Below are positions 42,416-50,735 of a stretch of 64,000 bases of DNA, piece after piece (position 1 is the first letter of the stretch; each line of letters begins with the position of its first letter). The notes under the pieces were generated by a model. That model was not told where the DNA came from and searched no databases. It saw nothing but the letters and a program-made list of their open reading frames with translations. The stretch covers positions 62,001-126,000 of the forward strand of contig JADJRJ010000031.1 of assembly GCA_016712265.1 (NCBI GenBank). The letters run 5' to 3'. This stretch comes from Gemmatimonadota bacterium (GTDB taxonomy: Bacteria > Gemmatimonadota > Gemmatimonadetes > Gemmatimonadales > Gemmatimonadaceae). A program made the position numbers and the translations under genes.

Positions 42416-42453
42416 GTCTTGCGCCGGGGCCCGCGTGAGCGCAGACATGGCCC

Positions 42454-42467
42454 TGCCGTCTGCCGTC
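42454..42467 (+). repeat. Two TGCCGTC heptamers
   Basis: Two exact copies of the heptamer that forms the long array at 40341-40447, in the 80-bp gap before the FKBP gene. Confidence 0.6.
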
Positions 42468-42495
42468 TGCGTTCTTCCGCCCCCCCCACGAACCC

Positions 42496-43014
42496 ATGCG
42501 ACTTCCCCTGTTCATCCTCGCGCTGTCACTCGGCGCTTGCCGCTCCTCCGGCCTTCCGAAGCTTCCCGCGTCTGTCCCGGTAGCTGCCGGGGAGGCCAAG
42601 ACCCTGTATACGGTCCGGTTCATCGACGTCACGACCGGTTCCGGTAAGTCGGCCGCGCCCGACAAGTGCCTCTACGCCCACTACACCGGGTGGCTCACGG
42701 ATGGGAAGAAGTTCGACTCCTCTCGCGACACCTTGCCCAACGGCCAGCCGCGGACTCCGCTGGTGTTCCGACAGGGCGCGCGTCAGGTGATCTCCGGATG
42801 GGACGCCGGTTTCGAGGGGATGAAGGTCGGCGGAAAGCGTCGGCTCTTCCTGCCCTACCAGGCGGCGTACGGCGAGAACGGTCGCCCGCCCACCATTCCG
42901 GCGAAGGCGACGCTGGTCTTCGACGTCGAGCTGATGGATGTGACCGATGCGCCCCCAATCCCGCAGGGCACACCGGCCAACCAGGTGCGTTGTCGCACCT
43001 GGGACCAGCGCTAG
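42496..43014 (+). CDS. FKBP-type peptidyl-prolyl isomerase lipoprotein
   Basis: A 172-residue exported FKBP: lipobox LGAC (about residue 15), then a single FKBP domain (about 45-150) with HYTGWLTDGKKFDSSRD, QVISGWDAGFEGMKVGGKRRLFLP, YGENGRPPTIPAKATLVFDVELM. It speeds cis-trans proline isomerisation and folding of envelope proteins (known). An insertion of about 10 residues (TLPNGQPRTP) follows FDSSRD. It converges on the next S9 gene with a 31-nt gap. Confidence 0.9.
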   Translation: MRLPLFILALSLGACRSSGLPKLPASVPVAAGEAKTLYTVRFIDVTTGSGKSAAPDKCLYAHYTGWLTDGKKFDSSRDTLPNGQPRTPLVFRQGARQVISGWDAGFEGMKVGGKRRLFLPYQAAYGENGRPPTIPAKATLVFDVELMDVTDAPPIPQGTPANQVRCRTWDQR

Positions 43015-43045
43015 CCTGACGGCGCCGGCGGTCCCAGTTGGTGGT

Positions 43046-45025
43046 TCAGCTCACCGCCTTGGTCCGCTTGAGCACGTACTCCGAGAACCACTTGTCCTGC
43101 TCCACCTCGAGGTGGAGCCGATGCATGGGCTCGGTGATGCCGTGCCCTTCGCGTGGATACCGGAGGAATTCCACGGTCTTGCCGAGCTTCTTGAGCAGCC
43201 GGTAGTACTCGTCGGCCTGCGGGATCGGCACCCGCAGGTCGTTCTCCCCGTGCGTGATCAGCAGCGGCGTCGTCACCTTCGCGGCATGCTCGATCGGCGA
43301 CCAGCGCTCATACGTCACCTTGCTCGCCGACGGGAGCCCCCCAAAGCCGAACTCCAGCAGGTTCGGGATGTCCGTCTGACCAAAGAAGGAATACCAGTCG
43401 GAGATGCCGGCATGGCCGATGGCCGCCTTAAAGCGGTTGGTCTGGGTGATCGTCCAGAAGGTCATGAACCCGCCGTAACTCCCGCCCATCACCGCCATGC
43501 GCGAGGAGTCGGCCACCCCCATGGCAATCACGCGGTCCACGCCCTTCATCAGGTCGGTGAAGTCCTTGCCGCCCCAGTCATTCGTGTTGGCATTGCTGAA
43601 CGCGAGCGTCCGCCCGGAGGAGCCACGCGGGTTCCCTTGCAGGACTGCGTAACCGCGCGCCGCCCAGGTCTGCGCGCTCTGGTTGAAGTTGGCGCTGAAC
43701 CGCCCGTGTGGCCCGCCGTGCACCTGCAGGACCAACGGGACGCGCTGGCCGGGCTGATAGTCGAGCGGATACGTCAGGATCCCCTCGATGTCCCAGTTGT
43801 CTGCCCCCTTCCAGGTCAACGGCTCCGCGCGCGCGACGCGGAAGCCGTCTAGGGCGTTGTGTTGGGCGAGGATGCGCGTCGGTTGGGCGCCGTCGGTTCC
43901 GGTCACATACACGATTCCGGGATCAGACAGCGTCCCCCCGGTGACGACCCACTTCGCGCCATCGGCCGTCGCACTGAAGTTCCCGTAGACGAAGTCCTTG
44001 CCAAACGAGACCTCCTGCGGCTTTCCTCCATTGGGCGACACCTTGTAGAGCTTCGACGTCAATCCTTCGGCTGTCGAGAAGTAGAGGGTTTTGCCGTCGG
44101 GCGACCAGTCAATGTCTGCCACCGAGTAGTCGAGGTCCGCCGTGAGGTTGCGCGGCTCGCCGCCCTGCGTGCTGATCACCTTCACGTCCGTCTGGTCGGC
44201 CGAGGAGTTGCGACGATCGCTGGACGCGTAGGCGATCCACTGCCCATCAGGTGAAAACCGCGGACCATTGTCCGGGCCGGGGTTCGTCGTCAGCTGGCGG
44301 GGCTCACCACCATCGGTGGAGACCAGGTACAGGTCGCTGTTGTTGCTCCAGTTGGCGTCGCGGATGGTGAGATTGCTGCGATTGCTCGAGTACACCACCC
44401 ACTTCGCATCCGGGGAGAACGCCGGGCCGTTGTGGTCGAACTCGCCCTTGGTCAGCTGTTTCTTCGTGCGCGTGGCCAAGTCAAACATCCACACGTGCGT
44501 GTACGTCAGCTTCTTCTCGGCGTAGTACCCGTCGTCCTTCTTCTTGACCTTGTCGTCCCATTCCTTCTTGTCCGGTCGCTCGGTGGTTTCGGTGTAGACC
44601 AGGCGCGTGCCGTCCGCGGAGAACTGGCCGCCGGTCGGGATGCTGTCGCCCTCCACGAGCTTGACGGCCTCGCCGCCTCCCGGGTTGATGACATACCAGG
44701 CGGTGCGAGTCTCGCGATTGGATGTGAAGGCGATGCGCCCATCGGGAAGGAACCGCGGATTGCTCTCGCCACGCGCCGAGTTGGTGAGCTGGTAGGTGCG
44801 GCCTCCCTGGAGTTCGTGCAGCCAAATGTGGGAGGTGGCCGCCCAATCCTTGGGGTCGCGGTCGGTGCGCGTGAACAGCACCATCCGGCCATCCGGCGAG
44901 ATCTGGTAGCCGCCGTAGGTCGGGCGCGCGAGCATGTCGCGCAGGTTGATGAGCTTGGGCGCCTGCGCCGCGAGGGAACTGGCGAAGGCGAGGGTCGAGA
45001 GGCCGAGGAGGGTCAGGCGGCGCAT
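43046..45025 (-). CDS. Exported S9 family peptidase (acyl-peptide hydrolase-like)
   Basis: A 659-residue serine peptidase with signal peptide (ends SLAAQ, about residue 20), a WD40-like/PD40 beta-propeller (about 45-385: YQISPDGRMVLFT, NPRFLPDGRIAF, GPAFSPDAKWVVYS, GPRFSPDGQWIAYAS, DIDWSPDGKTLYFS) and an alpha/beta-hydrolase domain (about 400-655). The triad: Ser516 in MGGSYGGFMT, Asp in HGENDLRVP, His in REGHGITEP. ATG 45025 begins the signal. It is the second S9 enzyme here but of the acylaminoacyl/prolyl tripeptidyl type. Specificity unknown. Confidence 0.9.
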   Translation of the reverse strand: MRRLTLLGLSTLAFASSLAAQAPKLINLRDMLARPTYGGYQISPDGRMVLFTRTDRDPKDWAATSHIWLHELQGGRTYQLTNSARGESNPRFLPDGRIAFTSNRETRTAWYVINPGGGEAVKLVEGDSIPTGGQFSADGTRLVYTETTERPDKKEWDDKVKKKDDGYYAEKKLTYTHVWMFDLATRTKKQLTKGEFDHNGPAFSPDAKWVVYSSNRSNLTIRDANWSNNSDLYLVSTDGGEPRQLTTNPGPDNGPRFSPDGQWIAYASSDRRNSSADQTDVKVISTQGGEPRNLTADLDYSVADIDWSPDGKTLYFSTAEGLTSKLYKVSPNGGKPQEVSFGKDFVYGNFSATADGAKWVVTGGTLSDPGIVYVTGTDGAQPTRILAQHNALDGFRVARAEPLTWKGADNWDIEGILTYPLDYQPGQRVPLVLQVHGGPHGRFSANFNQSAQTWAARGYAVLQGNPRGSSGRTLAFSNANTNDWGGKDFTDLMKGVDRVIAMGVADSSRMAVMGGSYGGFMTFWTITQTNRFKAAIGHAGISDWYSFFGQTDIPNLLEFGFGGLPSASKVTYERWSPIEHAAKVTTPLLITHGENDLRVPIPQADEYYRLLKKLGKTVEFLRYPREGHGITEPMHRLHLEVEQDKWFSEYVLKRTKAVS

Positions 45026-45177
45026 GGGCGTTTCCGTTGGGTCGAGGCTCTCGCGAAGCTGCAGGTGGGGACGGGCGTGCGCAACGGTTTCCGTGCCCAA
45101 CGGGTGCCCTAGCGAAACGTCACGCCCAGGCACTAGTTGATCCCAACGTGAACCGGGCGAAGTGGCCGGTACATTCC

Positions 45178-45184
45178 GGGGAGG
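45178..45184 (+). promoter_or_regulatory. Strong ribosome-binding site of the DUF2007-like gene
   Basis: GGGGAGG ends 5 nt before ATG 45190. It stands out because most genes here lack a Shine-Dalgarno sequence. A TACATT hexamer lies at 45170-45175. Confidence 0.6.
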
Positions 45185-45189
45185 ACTTC

Positions 45190-45438
45190 ATGTCGGACGA
45201 CATCGTCGTGCTGGAGACGTACCTCAGCGAGATCGACGCCGGGTTGGCGGCGAGCATCCTGGAAGCAAACGGGATCCCCGCGCGCGTACTTGCGGACACC
45301 GCCGGCGGGGCGCTCCCGAGCCTTGCGCTCGCCTTCCCCGTGCGCCTCTACGTGCGCCGCGAGGATGAGACACTCGCGCGGGAATTGTTGCACACCGCCG
45401 TGGAGCATCCCGCGGACGAAGGGGGCGCGGGTACCTGA
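45190..45438 (+). CDS. Small DUF2007-like protein
   Basis: An 82-residue protein: VVLETYLSEIDAGLAASILEANGIPARVLAD, then PVRLYVRREDETLARELL. This fits the DUF2007 pattern, a small ferredoxin-like fold with unconfirmed signal-transduction suggestions. It has a strong Shine-Dalgarno site and no signal peptide. The C-terminus (HPADEGGAGT) is probably disordered. It is 56 nt ahead of the SET-domain gene. Confidence 0.72.
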   Translation: MSDDIVVLETYLSEIDAGLAASILEANGIPARVLADTAGGALPSLALAFPVRLYVRREDETLARELLHTAVEHPADEGGAGT

Positions 45439-45494
45439 CGAGCGGAGCCCCGCTCCTTCCTCCGGTCGCGGAGGGACGGAGTACATTGTGCGCC

Positions 45495-45947
45495 ATGACG
45501 AACCCGGCCCCCACCCTTGTGGCCCAACGCGCCGCGCTCATCAGGTTGCTGCAGCAGGACACCTGGGTGGCGCTCCGCCCGTCTCCCGTGGAGGGCATCG
45601 GCGTCTTCGCGCTTCGCGATATCCCCCAGGGATGCCGCACCATGTTTGGCGCGCCCGACGCGGCGGACGACTGGGTCACGGTGCGGCGCGAGGAGGTGGA
45701 GTCACTCCCGGAACACGCGCGGGTCCTCGTGGAGACGTACTGCCTGTTTGATGAAGACCACTACTTCGTCCCCGCACACGGCTTCAAGCGCATGGACCTG
45801 TCGCTCTTCCTGAACCACTCGGACACCCCGAACATTGCCTCGGTCGATGAGGGGGCGTGGTTCGAGGCACTGCGCCCCATAGCCGCGGGCGAGGAACTGT
45901 TCGTCGACTACGGAACGATCGTCAGCGAGCCGGCGGACGCCTCCTGA
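45495..45947 (+). CDS. SET-domain protein (short type, no post-SET)
   Basis: A 150-residue protein with a SET core: VEGIGVFALRDIPQGCRTMFG, SLFLNHSDTPNIASVD, and ALRPIAAGEELFVDYGT. The NHSDTPN and ELFVDYG motifs match SET methyltransferases, though the NHSC cysteine is absent and there is no post-SET cluster. A TACATT hexamer (45482-45487) lies 7 nt before the ATG; TTG 45486 is less likely. The target protein is unknown. It converges on the sulfatase gene with a 33-nt gap. Confidence 0.83.
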   Translation: MTNPAPTLVAQRAALIRLLQQDTWVALRPSPVEGIGVFALRDIPQGCRTMFGAPDAADDWVTVRREEVESLPEHARVLVETYCLFDEDHYFVPAHGFKRMDLSLFLNHSDTPNIASVDEGAWFEALRPIAAGEELFVDYGTIVSEPADAS

Positions 45948-45980
45948 ACGCACCCTCGCCCGTACGCACGCGGGCGCTGC

Positions 45981-47453
45981 TTACCACTTGAAGTTCCAGG
46001 CGGTGACGGCGGACGGAGTGCGAGACTGCATCACCTCGCGGACCCTGGCCACGACGTCGGGGTGATCCGCGGCGAGGTTCTTCACCTCGGACGGATCGGC
46101 CACCAGGTCATACAGCTCAATGGGAGCGTCGGGCTGTTCATGCCCGCCGAGGCGCACGCCCTTCCAGCGTCCCAGGCGCACCGCCTGCGCGCCCTTCCAC
46201 AGGCCGTGGTATTCCCAGTAGAGCGCGGGTCGATCGGCTGGTGCGCTTGCACCAAGCAGTTGGGGCATGAACGAGACCCCATCGAGCCCCGACGGCCCAC
46301 GCACGCCAATGACCTCCGCAAAGGTCGGCAGCAGGTCCCAGAAGGCGGTGACGGCGTCCGACGTTGTGCCCGGGGGAATGCGCCCCGGCCAGCGCGCGAT
46401 GAGCGGCACACGGATCCCGCCCTCGTATACCGATCCCTTCAACCCCCGCAGCTCGCCCACCGACTGGAAGTACGCGGCATCCACACCACCGGTGTAGGTC
46501 GCCCCGTTGTCGCTGGAGAACATCACCAGGGTGCGGTCGTCGATCCCGAGTTCGCGCAGGAGCGCCATCACGCGACCGACGTGCGCGTCCATCTGCGAAA
46601 TCATTGCCGCGTAGGCGGAGAAGGGCCGCGGATGTGGCAGGTAACTCTTGTCGCCTGGGTAGGGGCGTTCGTCGAAGGCGCCCTCGTATTGGCGGAGCGA
46701 TGAGTCCGGGACCTGGAGCGCGAGGTGGGGAACGGTGAACGGGAGATACAGGAAGAACGGCTTCCCCTGCCCGTGCTGATCGCGGATCCAGCGCAGGGCA
46801 TCATCGGCCATCACGTCGAGGGAGTACTCCTGTCCCTTGAAGGCGGCGTAACTTGCCGCGTCGCCGGCCGCCCCGGTGAGCTTCTGGTGCGGGTTGAAGT
46901 ACGGGTTGTTAAGGGCCACGCGCTGCCCGTTCCGCCACAGGTGCGTCGGGTAGTAGTTGTGCGCCTGCTTCTGGTCCATGTACCCGAAGAAGTAGTCGAA
47001 GCCATGCTCGTTAGGCTCGCCTTCCGTTCCCGGGCCGCCTAACCCCCACTTGCCAATCGCGCCGGTGGAGTAGCCCGCTCCCTGGAACATCCGCGCGAGG
47101 GTGAACGTCCCGCGCGGGAGCGGCATCTGGCCGTTTTCCTCGTGGTCCCCCCATCCGCCGAACTCGAGGTTGTCCTTCACGACGCCGCTCCCGGTATGCC
47201 GCCCCGTCAGGAGGGCGGCACGTGAGGGCGCGCAGACCGGGGACCCGGAGTAGTGCTGGGTGAACTTCACCCCTTCGGCCGCCATGCGGTCCAGGTGCGG
47301 CGTGCGGATCTTCGCCTGTCCGTACGCCCCCAGCTCCCGGTACCCGAGGTCGTCGGCCAGCATGTAGATGACGTTGGGCCGCGTCGGCGGAGCAGCGGGC
47401 GGCGTCGCGTGGCACGCCACAAGGGCGACAGCAATGAGCGAGGCGATTCTCAT
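45981..47453 (-). CDS. Sulfatase (arylsulfatase-type) lipoprotein
   Basis: A 490-residue type I sulfatase that hydrolyses sulfate esters after its active-site residue is converted to formylglycine (known). The Cys-type maturation motif is intact: Cys74 in SPVCAPSRAALLTGR. Metal-site residues include NVIYMLADDLGY and MFSSDNGATYTGG. The lipobox ALVAC in MRIASLIAVALVACHAT anchors it outside the cytoplasm. No formylglycine-generating enzyme or anSME gene is in the window. ATG 47453 begins the signal peptide. It diverges from tetR over 90 bp containing the TetR operator. Confidence 0.9.
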   Translation of the reverse strand: MRIASLIAVALVACHATPPAAPPTRPNVIYMLADDLGYRELGAYGQAKIRTPHLDRMAAEGVKFTQHYSGSPVCAPSRAALLTGRHTGSGVVKDNLEFGGWGDHEENGQMPLPRGTFTLARMFQGAGYSTGAIGKWGLGGPGTEGEPNEHGFDYFFGYMDQKQAHNYYPTHLWRNGQRVALNNPYFNPHQKLTGAAGDAASYAAFKGQEYSLDVMADDALRWIRDQHGQGKPFFLYLPFTVPHLALQVPDSSLRQYEGAFDERPYPGDKSYLPHPRPFSAYAAMISQMDAHVGRVMALLRELGIDDRTLVMFSSDNGATYTGGVDAAYFQSVGELRGLKGSVYEGGIRVPLIARWPGRIPPGTTSDAVTAFWDLLPTFAEVIGVRGPSGLDGVSFMPQLLGASAPADRPALYWEYHGLWKGAQAVRLGRWKGVRLGGHEQPDAPIELYDLVADPSEVKNLAADHPDVVARVREVMQSRTPSAVTAWNFKW

Positions 47454-47509
47454 GCCGGGGGAAGCTGCGCCCCGCCACGGGGGAGACAAGGGGTGACAAG
47501 ATGCCGAGG

Positions 47510-47537
47510 TTGACGAGTCGTGTAACACTGTTAACTT
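47510..47537 (+). promoter_or_regulatory. tetR promoter with TetR operator
   Basis: TTGACG (47510-47515), 16-nt spacer, TAACTT (47532-47537); ATG 47544 follows 6 nt later. The palindrome TAACACTGTTA (47523-47533) overlaps the spacer and the -10 box. It matches the element before the efflux operon (48257-48267): GTAAC, three bases, GTTAA in both, read in opposite orientation. Confidence 0.62.
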
Positions 47538-47543
47538 CACGGC

Positions 47544-48224
47544 ATGTCTCCCCTCAGGCGCCCCGTCCGCGCCGCCCGCCGCGTCGAGGCGGTCGCCTCA
47601 CCATCCCGGCTCCGCCGCGATCGCGAGAAGGCTGCCACGCGCGCCCTGATCCTCGAGGCCGCCCGTGAGCTGTTCACGCGGGAGGGGTACGCCGAGACGT
47701 CCATGCGACGGCTGGCCGAGACAATCGGCTACACGGCGACCACGATTTACCACCACTTCAAGGACAAGGACGCGCTCCTCAACGAGCTGTGCCTGAACGA
47801 CTTCCGGGCACTGGGCGAGGCACTCCGGCACATGGAGCAGGTCTCCGACCCCATTGCCCGCATCCGCGCGATGGGGGTGAATTACGTCAGATTCGCCCTG
47901 GAACACCCGCAGCAGTTCCGCTTCATGTTCATGGTGGAGCGTCCGGTGCCGGGTCCCGACGAAGTGCAGATCGATCCCGCCGAGGACGGCTACGTCTTCC
48001 TGAAGACGGCCGTCGCGGAAGCGATCTCTGCCGGCCTCCTGAAAGAGGACCTGCACGACGTCGAGTCCGTGTCCCAGATCATGTGGGGCATCGTCCATGG
48101 CATCGCCACCATCCACCTGAGCAAGGGGCACGACCAGCATCCGTGGATCGAGCTGCGGGATCCCATGGCCACGGCGCGCCTGGCCTGCGACACCCTGATG
48201 CAGGGGATGCTCCGAAACCCATGA
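47544..48224 (+). CDS. TetR-family regulator of the adjacent efflux operon
   Basis: A 226-residue regulator. Residues about 32-80 are a TetR helix-turn-helix: ALILEAARELFTREGYAETSMRRLAETIGYTATTIYHHFKDK (shown in the gene; recognition helix TATTIYHHF). The C-terminal domain has the WGIVHGIATIHLSKG segment typical of the WHG-type ligand domain. It probably represses itself and the RND operon, since the two promoters share a palindromic operator. The N-terminal Arg-rich extension of about 30 residues is unusual. ATG 47544 is 6 nt from the -10 box. The ligand is unknown. Confidence 0.88.
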   Translation: MSPLRRPVRAARRVEAVASPSRLRRDREKAATRALILEAARELFTREGYAETSMRRLAETIGYTATTIYHHFKDKDALLNELCLNDFRALGEALRHMEQVSDPIARIRAMGVNYVRFALEHPQQFRFMFMVERPVPGPDEVQIDPAEDGYVFLKTAVAEAISAGLLKEDLHDVESVSQIMWGIVHGIATIHLSKGHDQHPWIELRDPMATARLACDTLMQGMLRNP

Positions 48225-48245
48225 GCGTGTTCGGGCGTTTTTTTT
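48212..48245 (+). terminator. Candidate Rho-independent terminator after tetR
   Basis: CCGAA (48212-48216) and TTCGG (48230-48234) can pair; three bases later comes a run of eight T (48238-48245), rare in this GC-rich DNA. The stem is weak and overlaps the end of the tetR coding sequence. Confidence 0.4.
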
Positions 48246-48271
48246 GCACCCACACTTAACGACGTTACATA
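48244..48271 (+). promoter_or_regulatory. Efflux operon promoter with TetR operator
   Basis: TTGCAC (48244-48249), 16-nt spacer, TACATA (48266-48271); ATG 48280 follows 8 nt later. The perfect palindrome TAACGACGTTA (48257-48267) covers the spacer and the first bases of the -10 box, in the same position as in the tetR promoter. Confidence 0.62.
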
Positions 48272-48279
48272 TCGTGACG

Positions 48280-49644
48280 ATGTTTACAATCCGTCCCGCC
48301 TTGCAGAGATCGGTGCCCGCTGTGCGCCTCGGGGCGGTGATGGCACTGCTGGCGATCCCCATCCGCGCGCAGGATCCCTTGGACTCGATCGCCCGCATCG
48401 CCATCACCCGGAATCTGGCGGTGCGTCAGGGGCGGGAGGCGGAGGCACAGGGGCAACTGGCCGTTCGACAGGCGCGGGGGCTGTACCTGCCCACCGTCGG
48501 CCTCGACGCGCGCTACTCGGAACTCAGCGGCGCCGTCAACATCGGGGACGCCGTGAACCCGGCCTACGCGGCGCTCAACCAGCTGTTGGGGCGCAACGTC
48601 TTCCCGACCAACATCAACCAGACGCTCCCGTTCAAGCAGGAGACCCGCCTTCGGACGACGGTCCCGCTCTTCAACGGTGCGCTGCACGCCAACCTCGACG
48701 CCGCCCGTGCGGTGGCGACCCTTCGCGGTGCCGAACGCGCCGCCGCGGTCCGCAGCCTCGATGCCACGGCCCGCCTGGCCTACCTGGACCACGCGCGCGC
48801 CCGGCGTGCCGTCGATGTCTGGGATGCAACGCTTTTGGTGCTACGGGAAAACGAGCGGGTCGCGTCCCGGATGCTCGCGGCCGGCACGATCACCGGCGAC
48901 GTGGTCTTTCGTGCGCGCGCCGCGGTGGCCGATGGGGAGCAGCAACTCGCAGAGTCGGTTCGCCTGCGCCAGGCATCGTTAGGTGCCCTGAACCTCCTGC
49001 TCGACCGCGAGCTGGACACTGCGGTGCCCGAGCTCATCGACTCCCTGCTCCCGGCCCAGGCGCCGGTGACGCGCGACGAGGCCCTCGCCAACGCCCGTCG
49101 CCGCGAGGAGTTCGACCAGGCGGAGGCCGGGGTCGCGGCCGCGCGCGCCCAGGGGCGTGCCGCGTCGAGCGCCTTCCTCCCCTCGGTCGCCCTCGCCGCG
49201 GACGTGGGGGTGCAAGGGGCGAACTACGCCTTCAACAGCAAGCACGACGTGGCCATCGCCAGCCTCGTGTTGAGCTGGAACCTATTCAATGGCGGCCAGG
49301 ATGCGCGCCGGCGCGAGGTCGCCGCCTCGGCCGAACGCGCCATGACCTACCGTACCGCCGAGCTGCAGCGCGCCATCGCCCTCGAGGTGGGCACGGCCCA
49401 TGACGCGGTCGCCGTCGCGCAGAAGGCACTGGCCGCCGCCCACGCCCGGGTGGACGCCGCCCGACGCGCCTTCCAGATGGTGGACCGGCGCTTTGTCGAG
49501 GGGCTCGCCGCCCACCTCGAATGGTCGGACGCGCGCACGCAGCTCACGTCGGCCGACCTCAACCTCGTCCTCTCCCGCTACACGCTGGCCGCCCGCGTGG
49601 TCGACCTCGAACGCGCCGCAGCCCTGCGGCGCCTTCCCCAATGA
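48280..49644 (+). CDS. TolC-family outer-membrane efflux protein
   Basis: A 454-residue outer-membrane factor. The signal peptide ends AIPIRAQ (about residue 28). It has two TolC-type repeats with long alpha-helical barrels (DEALANARRREEFDQAEAGVAAARAQGRAASSAFLPSVALAAD is the second repeat; shown in the gene) and the beta segment SLVLSWNLFNGGQ. It would form the exit duct of the tripartite pump. The operon order is TolC, MFP, RND, with ATGA overlaps. ATG 48280 is preferred over GTG 48274. Confidence 0.9.
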   Translation: MFTIRPALQRSVPAVRLGAVMALLAIPIRAQDPLDSIARIAITRNLAVRQGREAEAQGQLAVRQARGLYLPTVGLDARYSELSGAVNIGDAVNPAYAALNQLLGRNVFPTNINQTLPFKQETRLRTTVPLFNGALHANLDAARAVATLRGAERAAAVRSLDATARLAYLDHARARRAVDVWDATLLVLRENERVASRMLAAGTITGDVVFRARAAVADGEQQLAESVRLRQASLGALNLLLDRELDTAVPELIDSLLPAQAPVTRDEALANARRREEFDQAEAGVAAARAQGRAASSAFLPSVALAADVGVQGANYAFNSKHDVAIASLVLSWNLFNGGQDARRREVAASAERAMTYRTAELQRAIALEVGTAHDAVAVAQKALAAAHARVDAARRAFQMVDRRFVEGLAAHLEWSDARTQLTSADLNLVLSRYTLAARVVDLERAAALRRLPQ

Positions 49645-50735
49645 TCGCTTCTCCCATGTCTCACCTCGCCATCGTCCCCGCCCATCGCATGCGTTTCACC
49701 CTCCTGCTCCTCCCGCTCGCGCTCGCATGTGCCGACGCCACCGAGGATGCCGCCGCGGCCCCTGTCATGGACGCTGCCACCCCGGTCCAGCTGGCGCCCG
49801 TCGCGGCGGGTGGCGATACCTCAACCATCACCGCGGTTGGCAGCTGGGGAGCGCGGGACGAGGTGACGCTCTCATTCAAGATTGGCGGGATCGTCGCACG
49901 GGTCCTCGTCGATCAGGGCGCAACGGTACGCCGCGGCCAGGTGCTGGCCGAGCTCGACCAACGCGAGATCGATGCAATGTTGGCCAAGGCCACGGTCGGC
50001 GTGGAGAAGGCGCGCCGCGATGCCGCGCGGGTGGAACGACTCTTTCGCGACTCGGTCGCGACGATCGCACAGTGGCAGGATGCCCAGAGCGCTCGCGATG
50101 GCGCCGAGGCCGACCTGCGTGCCGCGCAGGTGAACCACGAGTATGCCACCATCGTCGCCCCCGCGGACGGCACCGTGCTTCGTCGGCAGGCAAACCCGGG
50201 ACAGCTGGTTGGGGCCGGCTCCCCGGTGCTCGACTTCGCCTCCCGGGGGCGTGGGCAGGTGATGCGCGTGGGAGTGCCGGATCGCGATGCGGTCCGGGTG
50301 CGGGTTGGTGCCGCAGCGACGGCGACCTTTGATGCCGTCCCGGGACGCACCTTCCGGGGTACTGTCGTGCTCGTGGGTGCTGACGCCGATCCTCGCACCG
50401 GAACGTGGGAGGTCCAGGTGCGCCTGGATGGGGCGGCCGAGCTGCCGAGTGGCCTGGTGGGCCGGGTGTCCATCGCTGCCCGGTCCATGCGCGGTACGGC
50501 GGCGGCGCGTGGTGTGGCCGCCATCCCGGCCGAGGCCCTGGTGGAAGGTGATGGCGAGGTGGGCGTGGTCTACACCGTGGATGCCGGCGGCACGCGCGCG
50601 CGGCGGATCGCGGTCACCCTGGTGGGGCTCGAGGGGAACCGCGTCCTCGTGCGCGGGCTCGATGGCATCGCGCAGGTCGTGACCGCCGGGGCCACGTGGC
50701 TCACCGACTCCGCGCGCGTGGAGGTCAAGCGATGA
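49641..50735 (+). CDS. RND efflux periplasmic adaptor (MFP) lipoprotein
   Basis: A 364-residue membrane fusion protein. The lipobox LALAC (in LLLLPLALACADA) anchors it. It contains the lipoyl-like half (SFKIGGIVARVLVDQGATVRRGQVLAELD), an alpha-hairpin (about 105-160), the second lipoyl half (ATIVAPADGTVLRRQANPGQLV) and beta-barrel and membrane-proximal domains. ATG 49641 forms an ATGA overlap with the tolC stop; ATG 49689 would give a shorter, equally good lipoprotein signal. It bridges the TolC duct and RND pump. Confidence 0.89.
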   Translation: MIASPMSHLAIVPAHRMRFTLLLLPLALACADATEDAAAAPVMDAATPVQLAPVAAGGDTSTITAVGSWGARDEVTLSFKIGGIVARVLVDQGATVRRGQVLAELDQREIDAMLAKATVGVEKARRDAARVERLFRDSVATIAQWQDAQSARDGAEADLRAAQVNHEYATIVAPADGTVLRRQANPGQLVGAGSPVLDFASRGRGQVMRVGVPDRDAVRVRVGAAATATFDAVPGRTFRGTVVLVGADADPRTGTWEVQVRLDGAAELPSGLVGRVSIAARSMRGTAAARGVAAIPAEALVEGDGEVGVVYTVDAGGTRARRIAVTLVGLEGNRVLVRGLDGIAQVVTAGATWLTDSARVEVKR

